The notes under the pieces are model-generated. The model did not search any database. It saw only the letters and a program-made list of their open reading frames with translations, and was not told the origin of the DNA. Source: a virus. From it: a DNA stretch of 58,460 bases. This document shows positions 1 to 12,000 of the stretch, piece after piece. The position numbers and the translations under genes are program-made. The stretch covers positions 1-58,460 of the IMG/VR virus record IMGVR_UViG_3300034073_002726. One strand, given 5' to 3'. How positions within the stretch are numbered: the stretch's first letter is position 1; each line of letters begins with the position of its first letter.

Positions 1-3000
1 TTCTTCTGGTTGAAGCGCTGGATCTCCTGCATTGCTTCGGCCCGTGCCTCGGCATCCTTGGCCATGGTGGCGCGTGCTGCCTTGGCCAGCAACTCCTGGC
101 GGCGCTCGCCCAAAGCACGGTCCTGCTGGTAGATCGCGCTCTTGCCCTCAGTGGCATTGCGCACTTCCGAGGGCGAGAAGCCCAGGAACTGACCCGCCAC
201 TCCAGCCAAGCTCACCTCATCCTGGATGACCACTCCGGTTTTGTCCTGCACGCCCTCGGACTCGTAGCGAATCGCTTTGATTGGCCCTCGCAGTGCTGCG
301 GGCATCATGGCTTCCAGCCCGCGCGCATATTGCCCCTGGGACATATCCTGCAGGCCCTTGAGCACGTTGATGCCGATACCAGCCACCGGACCCAGCGCTG
401 CAGCCATAGCGGCTTCACCCAGGCGCTGCCCTTCCAGGCCCTCCTGCACGTCAGGGAAGATCAGCCGATCCAGGCCTACCCGGCCGGAAATGTCCCATGG
501 CGTCAGGCGCGACAGGCCATGCGCCAGAACTTCTGCTGGCTTCTGGCCCAAAGTGTCGGCCAACATGTTCTGTAGCGCCACCTTGGCATCCCATGGCTCG
601 TCGTCATCCCCGCCAATCATCGAGGCAGCCGCCAGCAAGGTTGTCACCATGGGCAGGCCCAGCACCCCGGCGGCTGCTGCATGGGTGGCCAGCAACCCGC
701 CCAGCGCCTTGCGCGCCTGTGCACGGACTTCTGGCGATTCGCCCTTGATGGCCTGCTGCGCATTGCGTGCCAGGGTATAGACCATGTTCTGGCCATACTG
801 CTTGAACAGCAACAGGACCTTGGCCACATTGCCTTGCATGAACCGTGGGCGATTTGCCGCGCCGTAGTCGAAGTGGCCATCGTAGGTTGCCTTCGTCGCT
901 TGCTCAAAAGCCGCTTTGTGGTCGGCACCCGCCTCGCGCGCCAGCCGGTAGGCCGCCACAAACGTCACCTGGCGGTTGAAGCGCTCGGCGTGGTGGAACA
1001 GGAACGATGCCCAGCGCATTACTGGCCGGATCTTCCACATCACCCCCATGTCCTCGCCCTGGGCGATCCCGGCCAGGTCGTGCGCCATGGTCACGTCGAT
1101 GGTGCCCGCGCGCACCGCCTCGTTGTAGGCCGCCAGCTCGTCGGCATTGAGCGATGCCGTGATGTCGTTCTTGCCCTTTGCCGCTTCGGCACTGGCCTTG
1201 AGCAACGCGGCGCTGGCCTTGCCATACCCCCACTTGGCCCCCATGATCGGGTACGCCACCAGCGCCGTCTGGCTCAGGTTGACCATGGCCGATGCGGGGG
1301 ACAAGCCCAAGTGGAACACGAACCCCAGGCTGGTCAGCGCTGTGGAAACCGGGTTGCTCTTGGGGTTCATCAGCGACTCATGGCGCTTGTTCATCTCGTC
1401 CACCACACGCTGGGCACTGTTCTGGTCGAAGTCCTCCACCTCGCGCCAGTCGTCCACATGCCGCTGCATCGCAGCCAACTCGTCCTGCATCAGGTCCGAG
1501 TAGCGCAGCTTTGCCAGATACCGGGCGCCGTGGAACATGTTCTGCGCGAACGCCCGGCGTGCGTCCTGGCTGAACCCCGGCGTGCCCTTGCGGTGAATGC
1601 CGTGCTTGGCCCAGCTCAGGTCAGGCAGGCTCGACAGGTACAGCTGGCCCAGCGTGTCCTCCAGCTCTGCACGCTGTGCCGCGTCCATGTCCTGCTTATC
1701 CAGCACCTGGTACAGCTCGGTCATGAAGCCGCGGCCCACCGCGTCACGGTCAGCGATGAAGTCCTTGGACAGCATCACCCGGCCCACGGTGAAACCTTTG
1801 TCGCGCGGGAAGGCCGACAGCAGGTTATTGCGCAGCGCCTCGGCCTCGGCCTTGGTTTCTGCCCGGCTCACGCTCTCCACCTTGCCGTCTGGCCCCTTCA
1901 CCGTCACCGCATACTGGCCAAAACGCGCCAGAGGGAAGTACACCCCCTTCACCGCCTTGAAAAACTCGTCGTCCATCTGCTTGAGCAGCGCCGCCTTGCG
2001 CTCGCCCTTGATCTCGCTGCGCTCGATCCGCTCCTTGATGGCGCTGCGCACCTTGGCGTGGTGCGACTTGTAGGAATCCCGCGTATCGGCGTAAACCTTC
2101 TTGGCATCGTCGCTCAGCAGGTTGTACTTGCGCCGCAGCTCCAGGTACTTGCCCTTGTCGTCGCCATCCACCAAATCCTCGGCAGGGTCGATCTGCGCCA
2201 AGGTGGCATCGTGCATCAGGTCGGCTAGCTTGGATTCATCCTGGAGCTTGGACCAGCGCGTCACCAGCTGGTCAGCTTCGGCACCGCCCTCGTTCTTGTC
2301 GGCTTCCATCTGCTGCACCAGCCGGTTGTACTCGGCCAGCGGCACCAAGTCGCCGTAGATGTCCACGATCTGGCGGCGGCCCAGGGCCTGCAGCCCAATG
2401 CCCAGGTAGTCCGTCAGCTTGAAGCCAGCGCGCTGCTTGACGTTGGAAACGGTGATGGATTTGATGGCGGCGCCAATGCGGGCGCCTGGGCCGTCGTCTA
2501 CGCTGCCTGCAGTGCGGCTGTAGAAGATGCGCTCATCCGCGCCAAACGCCTCGCCTCCATCTCGGCCACGACCAAGCCGGGATACATCCTCGCCTGCCCG
2601 AGCCAGAAGGCTTCCTCGTTCGGGTAGTTGCCGCGCGCCATCAATGGGTGTGGTTTGGAGGTGTCGGAATAATGCTGCTCGCGCAATAGTTCGCCAACCC
2701 GCTTGTCCCGCTGCTCCTGCTCCATGAGCCAAGCGATACTCGGAGGCGGATCGCTTGAGAACGAAAGCCAGTTGTCCGCGAGCCAGAGAACGTCCGGTGT
2801 CGGTTCGGTAGAAGCCTCGGTCGGGGTCATATGCGATAAGTTTGGAGGTCGGCATTGCATTATCCAGCGCCTTCACGCTGGCCGCAATCATTCTTTCTAC
2901 GTTGCCCACGTCGTCGCCATACACCCAGCGCAGAGGTGGAACGCCATCGCCGCCGCGTACCTGATCGGGGTGTGGTGCCAGGTGCGCTGTGGTGCCGAAC

Positions 3001-6000
3001 TTGAGGGCGCTGGACAGCATCTGCTCCAGGCGGCGGCGCAGCGCTATCGTGCTCAGGCCGGCCGGGTCGCCAATGAAAATCTTTCCTGTGTTGTGGGCGT
3101 AGTTCGTGGCGATGGCGTAGACCTTCTCCCCACCCTGCCCGGGCTTAAGCAGCGACACATCCAGCCACACATCTCCTGTGCGCGGGTCCACATCCTCGGG
3201 GTTCTCCCCGGGGCGCTCAGTGATCTGGTCGGTGATTTCTCCGTCCACCTGGTTGTAGCCATACAGGCTGGGGCCGTAGGGATTGCCGGTGCGCTCTGTG
3301 ATGCGCGCCACGCCGAAGTCAGGATGGTTCAATGTGTACATTGTCTCCCCGGGCAGGCGCGTCACGCGGACAGCAATCTTGGAGTCAATGTCAGCAGCGA
3401 TCCCCGCCACCGTATCTTTGCCAGACTTCGGCAGCGCAAACAACTCGTCCGCCTTGGCAAACTCGGCCAACGCCTTCTTTCCTGCATCCTCACCCAGGCT
3501 GAATGCTGGCTCAAAACCGCCCTGAACCTCAGGGGCTGCAACGGTAGCCGCGCGCCCGCGCTCCACAAAGCCGCGTGCGGGAATGATGTAATTATTCACA
3601 ATCTCAGCATCAGTTAGCTTGAGGTTGTTGAAGTACGGGACGTTTTCTCTCAGCCACGTCCTGATAACTGCGATCGCACGTTTTACAAAGCCGATGTCTG
3701 GCCGGACCTGTGAAAGTTCAGCCAGCACTTCCTCGGCCACCTCTCGGCGCTGCTTTTGCACCTTCAGGTCTTTCCCATACTCCTCGGCCTTGGGCTTCAT
3801 CAGATCGGGCCGGGCCATGGCGATCTGGTCCAGGATGCCGTCCAGGTCTTTGCCAAACATGGCGCGCAGGCCGTGGTGCCCCAGCGCTTCGTGGAACAGG
3901 GTTTCTGCAGCGTCACGCACGCTCGTCAGGCCATCTGCCACCAGATACACCTGGCCGCGGTAGTAGAAGCCACGGGGCGAACCAGTGGCGCCGCCTGCAC
4001 GCTGGCGGGCATCCTCCAGGCGCGCAGCCTCTGGTACGCGCATGTCCTGCATATTGGGCACCACGATGATCGTCGGCGCCTGGGCCCAGCGGGCGGCGAT
4101 GGTGTCGGCCACCTGGCGCACAGTGGTTTCGTTCATGGCGCCGGGGGCACCACGGCTCATCATTGGGGAGTCGCCTTCAGGCTTCAGGTACACCTCGCGG
4201 ATAAACCAGCCCCCATCCTTGCGGAAGGTGAACGGGTCAATCTTCTGCGCCTCGTCCTTCAGCAGGTCTGTGCGCACGATGCCGGTCAGAACCTTGCCCT
4301 TGCCGGTGGTGTGCGTGATGATTTCCGCGCCGTTGCGGTCCACCGTGCCCACGGCGTCAGGGTTGGCGGCTTTGGGTGCCTTTGGTGCTGTTGGCTTGCC
4401 TTCGACCTTCGCCTGGGCCCGCTCTGCCTTCTTGGCTTCGCGCTCGGCCTGCTCGCGTTCTGCCTGGGCTGCGGCCTCCTGCTCGGCTGACATTGCCCGC
4501 GGCGGCATGCTGATGTCTTCGATTTCGTCAAACAGCTGGCCAATGTCTTTGGTGTCGCTCAGGTCAATGGCTGGGCGGGCATTGGGCGCCTTGTCCTTGT
4601 TCGACTGCTTTTCCAGAATGACGATGCGCGTGACCACCGCCGTGCCGGCGCGTTCAAACGTCACCTGCGGCAGCTTGATTTCGGCCACCATGTAAACGCC
4701 GTCCGCGGGGCGGAACTTTTCTACACGCGGTCCTGGCTTAATGCTCTTGGCCAGGGTCAGCGGCTTGCCTGCAAACCGATCCTCGCCAGGCGCACGGAGA
4801 AAGTCCCCAGATGCGGCGCGGTCCACGCGATCCGCAACAACGTCAATCGCACGCCCCATGAACTCCACCGTTACGGTATCGCCGCGGTGAATCTCTCCCA
4901 AAGTTGGGTGTTTGTAGATCGGCTTGGATAGGCGCTCAGTCTCGCCATACATCCACTGGTCAAACCGCTTGTCAGCAGCTGGGCCAGTCGGGATCAGCGC
5001 AGCAATCCGGCCACCGTCACGCAGGTGCTTCACCGCTTTGGCCAGGTGCTCAATGGCCGTCTTGCCACCCACACCAAAGGGCGGGTTCATCGCAATACCG
5101 TCATATTTGTTGACGATGTTGTGATCCTCAAACGTGCCGTCAATGATCCGGTCCTTGCTGGCATCCATGGCCATGGCCAGGCGGGCGCGCAGCGTGGTGG
5201 ATGGCTCAATCACCGTGCGGTTGCTGATTTCCGGCAGCCAGCGCGCAATGGCCCCGTGCCCGGCGCTGGGCTCCAGGGACGATTCGCCGCCTCGCAGGCC
5301 CAGCCACTCAGCCATCTTGAAGCCCACGGGCTCAGGCGTGGCGAAGTAGTCCACACCCTCCTGCGCCTTGGTCTTGCTGTTCTTTTTCTGGGTCGCCCAG
5401 TAGTAGGTTTTCGCGCGGTCGTAGGCGGTAATGGCGGCATTGGCCATCTGGTCCCGCTCCTTGCCGCCCTTGCCCTCGCCTTCGTGGCCTGGAGGGTAGG
5501 TGTCCGACTCCTCAAACGCGGAAATGAATGAGTCTTTGAGTGCGCGGGCTTGCTCGCCCATGCCCAGGTTCTCGGCAGTGCTGGCGCGGCCTGCAATGGT
5601 GGTGGCAAAAGTCCACTTCTCCCAGTTGGTGCCGGTGTTCAGGTAGCGCATGATGGCGTCGCTGACCTGACCAGTGCGGTAAATCCGGCCCTCTTGCTGG
5701 ATGGCCAGCGTGGGCGCAGTAGGCTGGCCCAGGTTAATCAGCACGCGCTGGTGCTTGCCCGTGGTGTCGTGGCCGCTCCAGCCCTTGTTTTTGGCCGACT
5801 GCACCAGCATCACCTGCGGGCCGCTGGCGTCGTCCTGGAATCGCTTGTAGCGCTCCAGCAGATCCGCCTTTTTCTCGTCGCCGTTCACCAGCATGGTGTC
5901 GGGCAGCTCACGCTTGAACACCTCGATCGGGCTATCCAAGTCGCTCAGCGGTGCGTTCACCAGGCGCTTGAAGCGGGAACGGAACTCTGTCAGCGCCTCT

Positions 6001-9000
6001 TTGTAGGCCTCAAAGTCGGCTTTGCGCTCCTCGGGGAAGTCCTCGGGGAGTGTGCGCGGCACCTCAATATCGAACGGGTTGAACCCCCCGCCCTTCTTGT
6101 AGTCGTGGAACACCACCACCTTGCGGCCCAGGCCCAAGTGCTGGCGCACGATAGGAATCACCTCGGTCGCCTTGATGGCCTCCAGCAGGTAGCGGCGGCT
6201 CAGGAAGTCGAATTTCTTGCTGATAACGTCGCGCAGCGCTGAATACCCGTTCTTGTTGGCGTCCTCGCGGGCCATTTCAGAAACCCAGTTCAGCGCCTCG
6301 TCAATCTGGTTGCCAATGCCAGAGTCCACCAGCACAAAGCGGCGGTCATAGTCGGCGGGCACATCCAGCATACGGGCCGACAAAGAGCCCTTCTTGCGCA
6401 GCCAGCCGTTGAAATTGCGCTGCAGCAGCCCCGTATCCACCTTGGCGGGGTCCGGCTTGGTCAGCTTGTTGTAGCGCATCGAGTAACCGAAGTGCTGCAT
6501 GAAGAAGCGCTCGCGGTTGTCGCCCTGGTTGTAGCCGCGGGACTCGGTCTTGTCGCTGGGTTGGCCCTCGTTGTAGTCGAACAAGTAGCCATTGGCCCAG
6601 TCCACAGTGAACTCGTAGGCAAACGGCGTGGCCGACAAGGCCAGCAGGCGGGCGCGCTTGGCGCCCTGCATACCGTCCACCTCAGCCTGCACAGCCTCCC
6701 GCGCCTCGCGCAACTTGGCGGCCAGCGCATCGGCCTCGCGCTGCAGCTTGGCGTTTTCCTGGCGCACCGACTCCATCATGGCGTCCATCGTGTCCAGGTT
6801 GTTGAGGATCTTGTTGTTGCCCTCAATCCGTGCTGTCAGGTCACGCTGCCGGTTCAGATCATCCCGGTTCAGCATGGTGTGGCGCTGGCTCGCCCCGTCC
6901 GGGTGGTGGGTGATGGCGCGCAGGTTGGCCAGGTAGGTTGTCACCTTGCCGTCCGCCGACTGCATCAGCGTGTGCGATTCATCCGCCACCACCAGATCCC
7001 ACTGGCGGCGCGCCAGCGCATCGTTCTCACCCAGGTTGGCGTATGTCGTGATGACGATGCCCTTGCCTGCGTCCTGTGTGTCCTTCAGCTTGGTGATCTT
7101 CAGGCCCAGCGGCTCACCAGACTCCACCCAATCGGCGGCGATCTTGTCATCAGGCACCACAATCAGGGTGTTGGTCTTGCCCTGGCGCTGCATGCGCTTG
7201 ACCACGCCCAGGCCAGTGAAAGTCTTGCCCGTGCCCGTGCCATTGGTGAACAGCATGCCGTAGCCGTCAGGCACCGCGAAACGGTCCTCGGCCTTCTTCA
7301 CATCCTCCTGCTGGCCTGCAAGCAGGTAGGGCAGCGTCGCCTTGATGTTGTCCAGGTCGCCGGGCTTGACCGGCACCTTTTCAGCGGCGCGCTGGCGCTC
7401 CAGCTTGCTTAGCTTGTCATTGCCTGTTTGAGCAACTGCGTCAACTTGCGCTGCTGGAATGGGGTCAATGGATACTCCATCGACGCCAATGTCACTGCCT
7501 CGTTCACTGAAGTCACTTCCGGCAGAGACATTCGCAGCATCGGCTGCTGCGTTTCCTCCAGGTAAGAGGAAATCGCCTCGGTTTCCACCAGCAGCGGGGC
7601 CACCAGTCGGTACGCCAGCACCACGCGGTTGTCGGCCCCGGCCTTCTCCAGTGGCTTGTCCACCAGCTTGTCCAGCTGGGCGGGTAGCTCCTCGGGCGTC
7701 AGCCGGAACAGCGTCGCCCATGGCTGGCTCAGCGGCTGCATCGCCGCGATCTGGTTCCACACTGCCATTGGCACCTGCTGCATCTTGGTTCTCCTGCGCG
7801 GTAATCGCGTCCACATCGGCCGATTCAACGGCGGCCGCGCTGTCCATGCCGTCCAAACTTGCGGCACGCGGGTCATATTTGACACCCATGTACCACGATT
7901 TCAAATAGGGCCGCACACCGTCGCCCAAGTCTGCCAGCATGGCGCTGGCATAGGCGGCGAAGGTGCGGGCACCCTTCTCAATGTGATAACCGGCCAGCGT
8001 GATGCCGTCGATCATCATTTCTGGGTCAATCCCACTATTGAGGCGTCCCAGCTTCTTCTTCAGGCGCTCACGCGCCTTGGCGGCGGCGTCTTCGGTAAAC
8101 ACCGTGTTCGCGCTTACAGCTGGTGCCGGCGCTGGTGCTGGCGCCTCGGCGGGCATGTCAAAAATATTCGTCTGCCCGGTCAGGCTGTCCAGCGCGTCCT
8201 GGCCCAGTTCAAAGTTATCCGCTGCACGCTCTGACGCCTGGGCAATGCGCTTGCGCTCCTCGGCCTGGCGCTCTTGCTCCCGCGCCTTGCGGTCGGCTGC
8301 TTCCTGCTCGCGCTTGGCTGCCTCGGCGGCGTCCTGGCGGGCCACGATTTCCTCGGGGGTTTGGGCGGTCAGCAGTGGCTCGGGCTCGGTAGGTGGAGCT
8401 GCCTTCTCTCCCTTCAAGCGCGCGGCTGTCCTGCGCTCCAACTCGTCAAACTGCGCATCGGTGACATCCCATTCGCCATCTTCGTTTACGCCAATGCCCA
8501 TTTCGGCGGCTACGGCAGCCTGCGCTTCGGTGTAGTTCTCGCGGCCTTCGGCTTTGCGCTTCAGTTCAGCCTGTGCTGCAATCGACAATTGACGCAATTC
8601 AAAACCGCCAGCCGCTTGCACAACCTCATGGGTGCCAGTCAGGTCATAGCGCTCCTGAAATTGCTGCGCGCTGATTTTGGATTTGAATGGCTTCCCGTTT
8701 TCTTGGCGAACCACACGGTCAGACCGCAGGCGGCGCACCACTGCGTCGCGTTCTTGGCTTGCCGCCCAGGCGTTGTAATCCTTGGGCAGACCTTCTACTG
8801 GCTTGCCGCCCTGCTCCACATATTTGACGTAGGCCGCAGCCTTTTCGTCCATGGCTAGGCCATCAAATGCACTTGACCCCTTGACGCTTGCAGCCTTGTA
8901 GAGCTTGGCAGCCTCGCCACGCTCCAGTAGGTTGTTGAGAATCTGCGTCGGGAATGTGCGGAAATCGCGCTCCAACTGCTGGGCCGCGTCTGATGGCGTT

Positions 9001-12000
9001 GCTGCTGGCTTTTCTGCCTTGGTTTTTGAATCCTTTGCCGTCTTCGGCTTCGCCGCCTTCTTGGGCTTCTCGGCCTTTACACCTGCGGCTTGTGCTTCAG
9101 GTTCGCCGCGCTGTCCTCCTGGGGCAGCGGCTGCTTGGGCGCCATTACCTTCTTGGCCGCCTGGATTGCCTTGGCCATCTTGCTGTTGGGCTTGAGCCTG
9201 GGCATTTTGTCCGGGTTGGCCTCCGCGATCTTGATTAGATCCAGGCCCGCCTTCTCCTGCTGCTTGTCCCCCGATTCCCGGCTGGCCTTCACCAGGACCG
9301 CGCCCAGTATCGACGCTGCCAGCGGGTTGTCCTCGGCCTTCTTGGGGTTGAGCTTCTGCATTGCCTTGTCCTTCATTGAGTCGGTTGACGATTGTCGCAA
9401 GAATGTCCCCAGCCGTCACCACGTCGCCAAACATGCCAGCGTCTGCGCTGGTCGTCATGGCGCCCTGCACATAGTCGGCCAGATGCTGGGTCAGCTTTTC
9501 CTTGCCAATGGCGCGGGTCAGGTACTGGCCGCTGTAGAACAGGCGCAGCATGCCCACCGTCATCTCGGCGGGAGTCTCGCCCGTCATCAGATCCGGCTGG
9601 TTCACCAGGTCGTACAGGCTCATGCCGTCGCGGCGCGCCTTGCGGATCAGGCCAATGGCCTGCAGCAGGTTGTCGGTAATGTCGGTTTGCGGGTTGATGG
9701 CGTTCAGGCGGGCAGAGTCGCGCATGTTGGCCCACTGCCCGGCCACGGTTTTCAGCGCTTCGCCAATCGCCTTGATGTCCGTATCGGTGGAGTCAAACAT
9801 TTCTTCCACGATGTCGGAATCACCATAGGCGGCCTGCATCAGCGCGGCCTGGATGCGCTTGCGGCCGTCTTGTGACAGCTGGCCGTCTGCCGTCATCATC
9901 CCGGCCACATCCTGGCCAGCGCCCTGCAACTTGCCAATGAAGGCCCGCACAAAGTCGCGATTGGCAGCGCTGGTCACTTCGCCAGGCTGGTACACCGCCA
10001 GCACGCTGGAGTCCATCAGCGGTGCATCCTGGCGCGCCAGCTCGGCAGGGCTCATGCCCAGGCCTTGGCCCTGGCTCTTGGCGGCCATGCCTGCCGTGTT
10101 GTCGCTGTCCGAATACACCCGCACCAGGGCGGCATTCGGCGTGCGCGCAATGATGTCGGGCGAAATCCCGTGCATTGGAGTGTCAGCCTGCATGGCCTGC
10201 ACGTACTCGCCAGCCGTGCCAAGTTCGTGGGCACCGCGGATGCCCGCCGTGCGGCCATTGTTCAGCGCCTTAAGCGTGCCCGGCACCGTAGAGTCGAACA
10301 ACTCGTTGCGGCGCCCGTCTGCAAAGTTGGAAGGGTTCACCTTGGTGGCATCCACCACGGCATAGCGGAACGGCACCCGCTGGCCGTCGCTCATTACCGC
10401 CACATCCTCACGGCCATAGGCGTCAGGCGCAATGTCCTTCAGGTCGTCGCCCACGGCAAACACCATGGGCGCTCCACTGTCCGGTGTGCGGCTGGGGCCC
10501 AGGCGCATGTAGTCGGGGTTGCGCGCAATGTCGCTCATTTGCACCACCGAAGCCGCGCGGCCGCGGTCGCGGTTCTGCATGTTCACGTCTTGCGGCGCTT
10601 CCAGCGGCGGCAGCACAGGCGCAGCGCCGCCCTTGAGCGAGTCGTACTCGGCTTTGAGGGCGGCATGCTCGGGTGTGCCCACCTTGATCTGGCCTGGCGT
10701 GAACCCCTTGGACTTTGCAAAACTCCAGAAGTCGGCCGGCGCGGATTGCGCTACCGGGCCAGCCTGTGCGGCCTCTACCCCAGCGGCTTCCACCGCCCCA
10801 GCTCCCGCTGCGGGTACTCCGGCGGCTGGGCCTGCGGGCTGTGCTCCCACAGCTTGCGGCGCTTGGCCTGGCTGGCTGATAGCTGGGGCTGCTTGAGGTA
10901 CTTGGGGTGCTTGCGGTACGTCTTGGACATTCACGGGCTCCTGCGGGCGAACGACAAAGCCACCCGCCACGGGCACCACGGCACCGGGCGTCTTCTTGGC
11001 TGCACGGTCTGCTGCCATGCGGGTCTTGAACGGCTCACCGGCTGGGTTCAGGATGTCGGTGGGCGCTGGCGTAGCGCGTTGCGATACAGCCTGGCGCAAG
11101 CGGTCTGCCACAGGGTCGGTCTGGGCGGGCGCTTCGGATGCCGCGCGGGCAAGGCGCTGCTCTGGCGTCAGGCCCTTCTCGGCCTGCATGCGCTGCTGCA
11201 CATCGGCGGGCGTGATGCGGCCAGCGTCGAAGTCGCGCACGTAAGCGCGGGCTGCTGGCGTGTTCACGCCGCGCAGGTTGTCCAGATAGTTCTGCACCGG
11301 GTCTGTTTGCAGATCCAGGCCCACACCATCTGTGCGGGTGCGTGGCGCACGCTCCACGGGCGCGGCATCAGCCTGCTGCATGCGGGCAATCGTTTCGTTC
11401 AGCCGGGCCTCGCCCTGGGCGGCCATGTCTGGCGTCACCCAATTGGGCGGGACCAGCACGAAGCCACCTGCAGGATGCTCGGCCACAGCCAAATCCAGCC
11501 CACGATTGCGGGCTTCGTCCAGCATGCGCGCAGCATCGCTGGCGGGCATCGGGGGGCGGCGTTCGGCCACATTGGCCACGTTGGTGATGGCCGCGGCTTG
11601 CGCTTCATTGTTCATTCCCAGCGCGCCAGCCAACGGGTCGGCCCGCCCGGCCATGCCGCCGCCACCCAGCATGGAGCCCATGTCGGTATCGGTCAGGCGT
11701 TCGCCCAGCACAGGAGGTGGTGCATTCTCAGCCAGCAGCCGATCCAGCAATTTGCGGTTGAGTTGGAGTACACCTTTCGCCGCATCCGGCCGATTCAGAA
11801 CCGCATAGGCGCGCAAGGCGTCCTGGCGGGCGCCATCGGGCAGGGCGAGAATCTGATCGCGCACCGGGTCATCCACAGGCTCGGGCACGGGCTCGGCTGC
11901 CGCCTGCTCATCCACCAGCGGGGCGCCAGCCTCTACCGCCTGCGCCTTGGCCTCCACGCCTGCATTCACCGCCTTGGTCAGCGCGCCGGACTCGGGTAGC

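Noticed and set aside
681-2228. 515-codon plus-strand frame opposite the giant gene (also 10065-11999 and other plus-strand frames in 1-13000)
   Set aside because: They are antisense shadows with His/Arg/Leu/Gln-rich composition, while the minus-strand giant frame holds intact helicase, methyltransferase and PLxRFG motifs.
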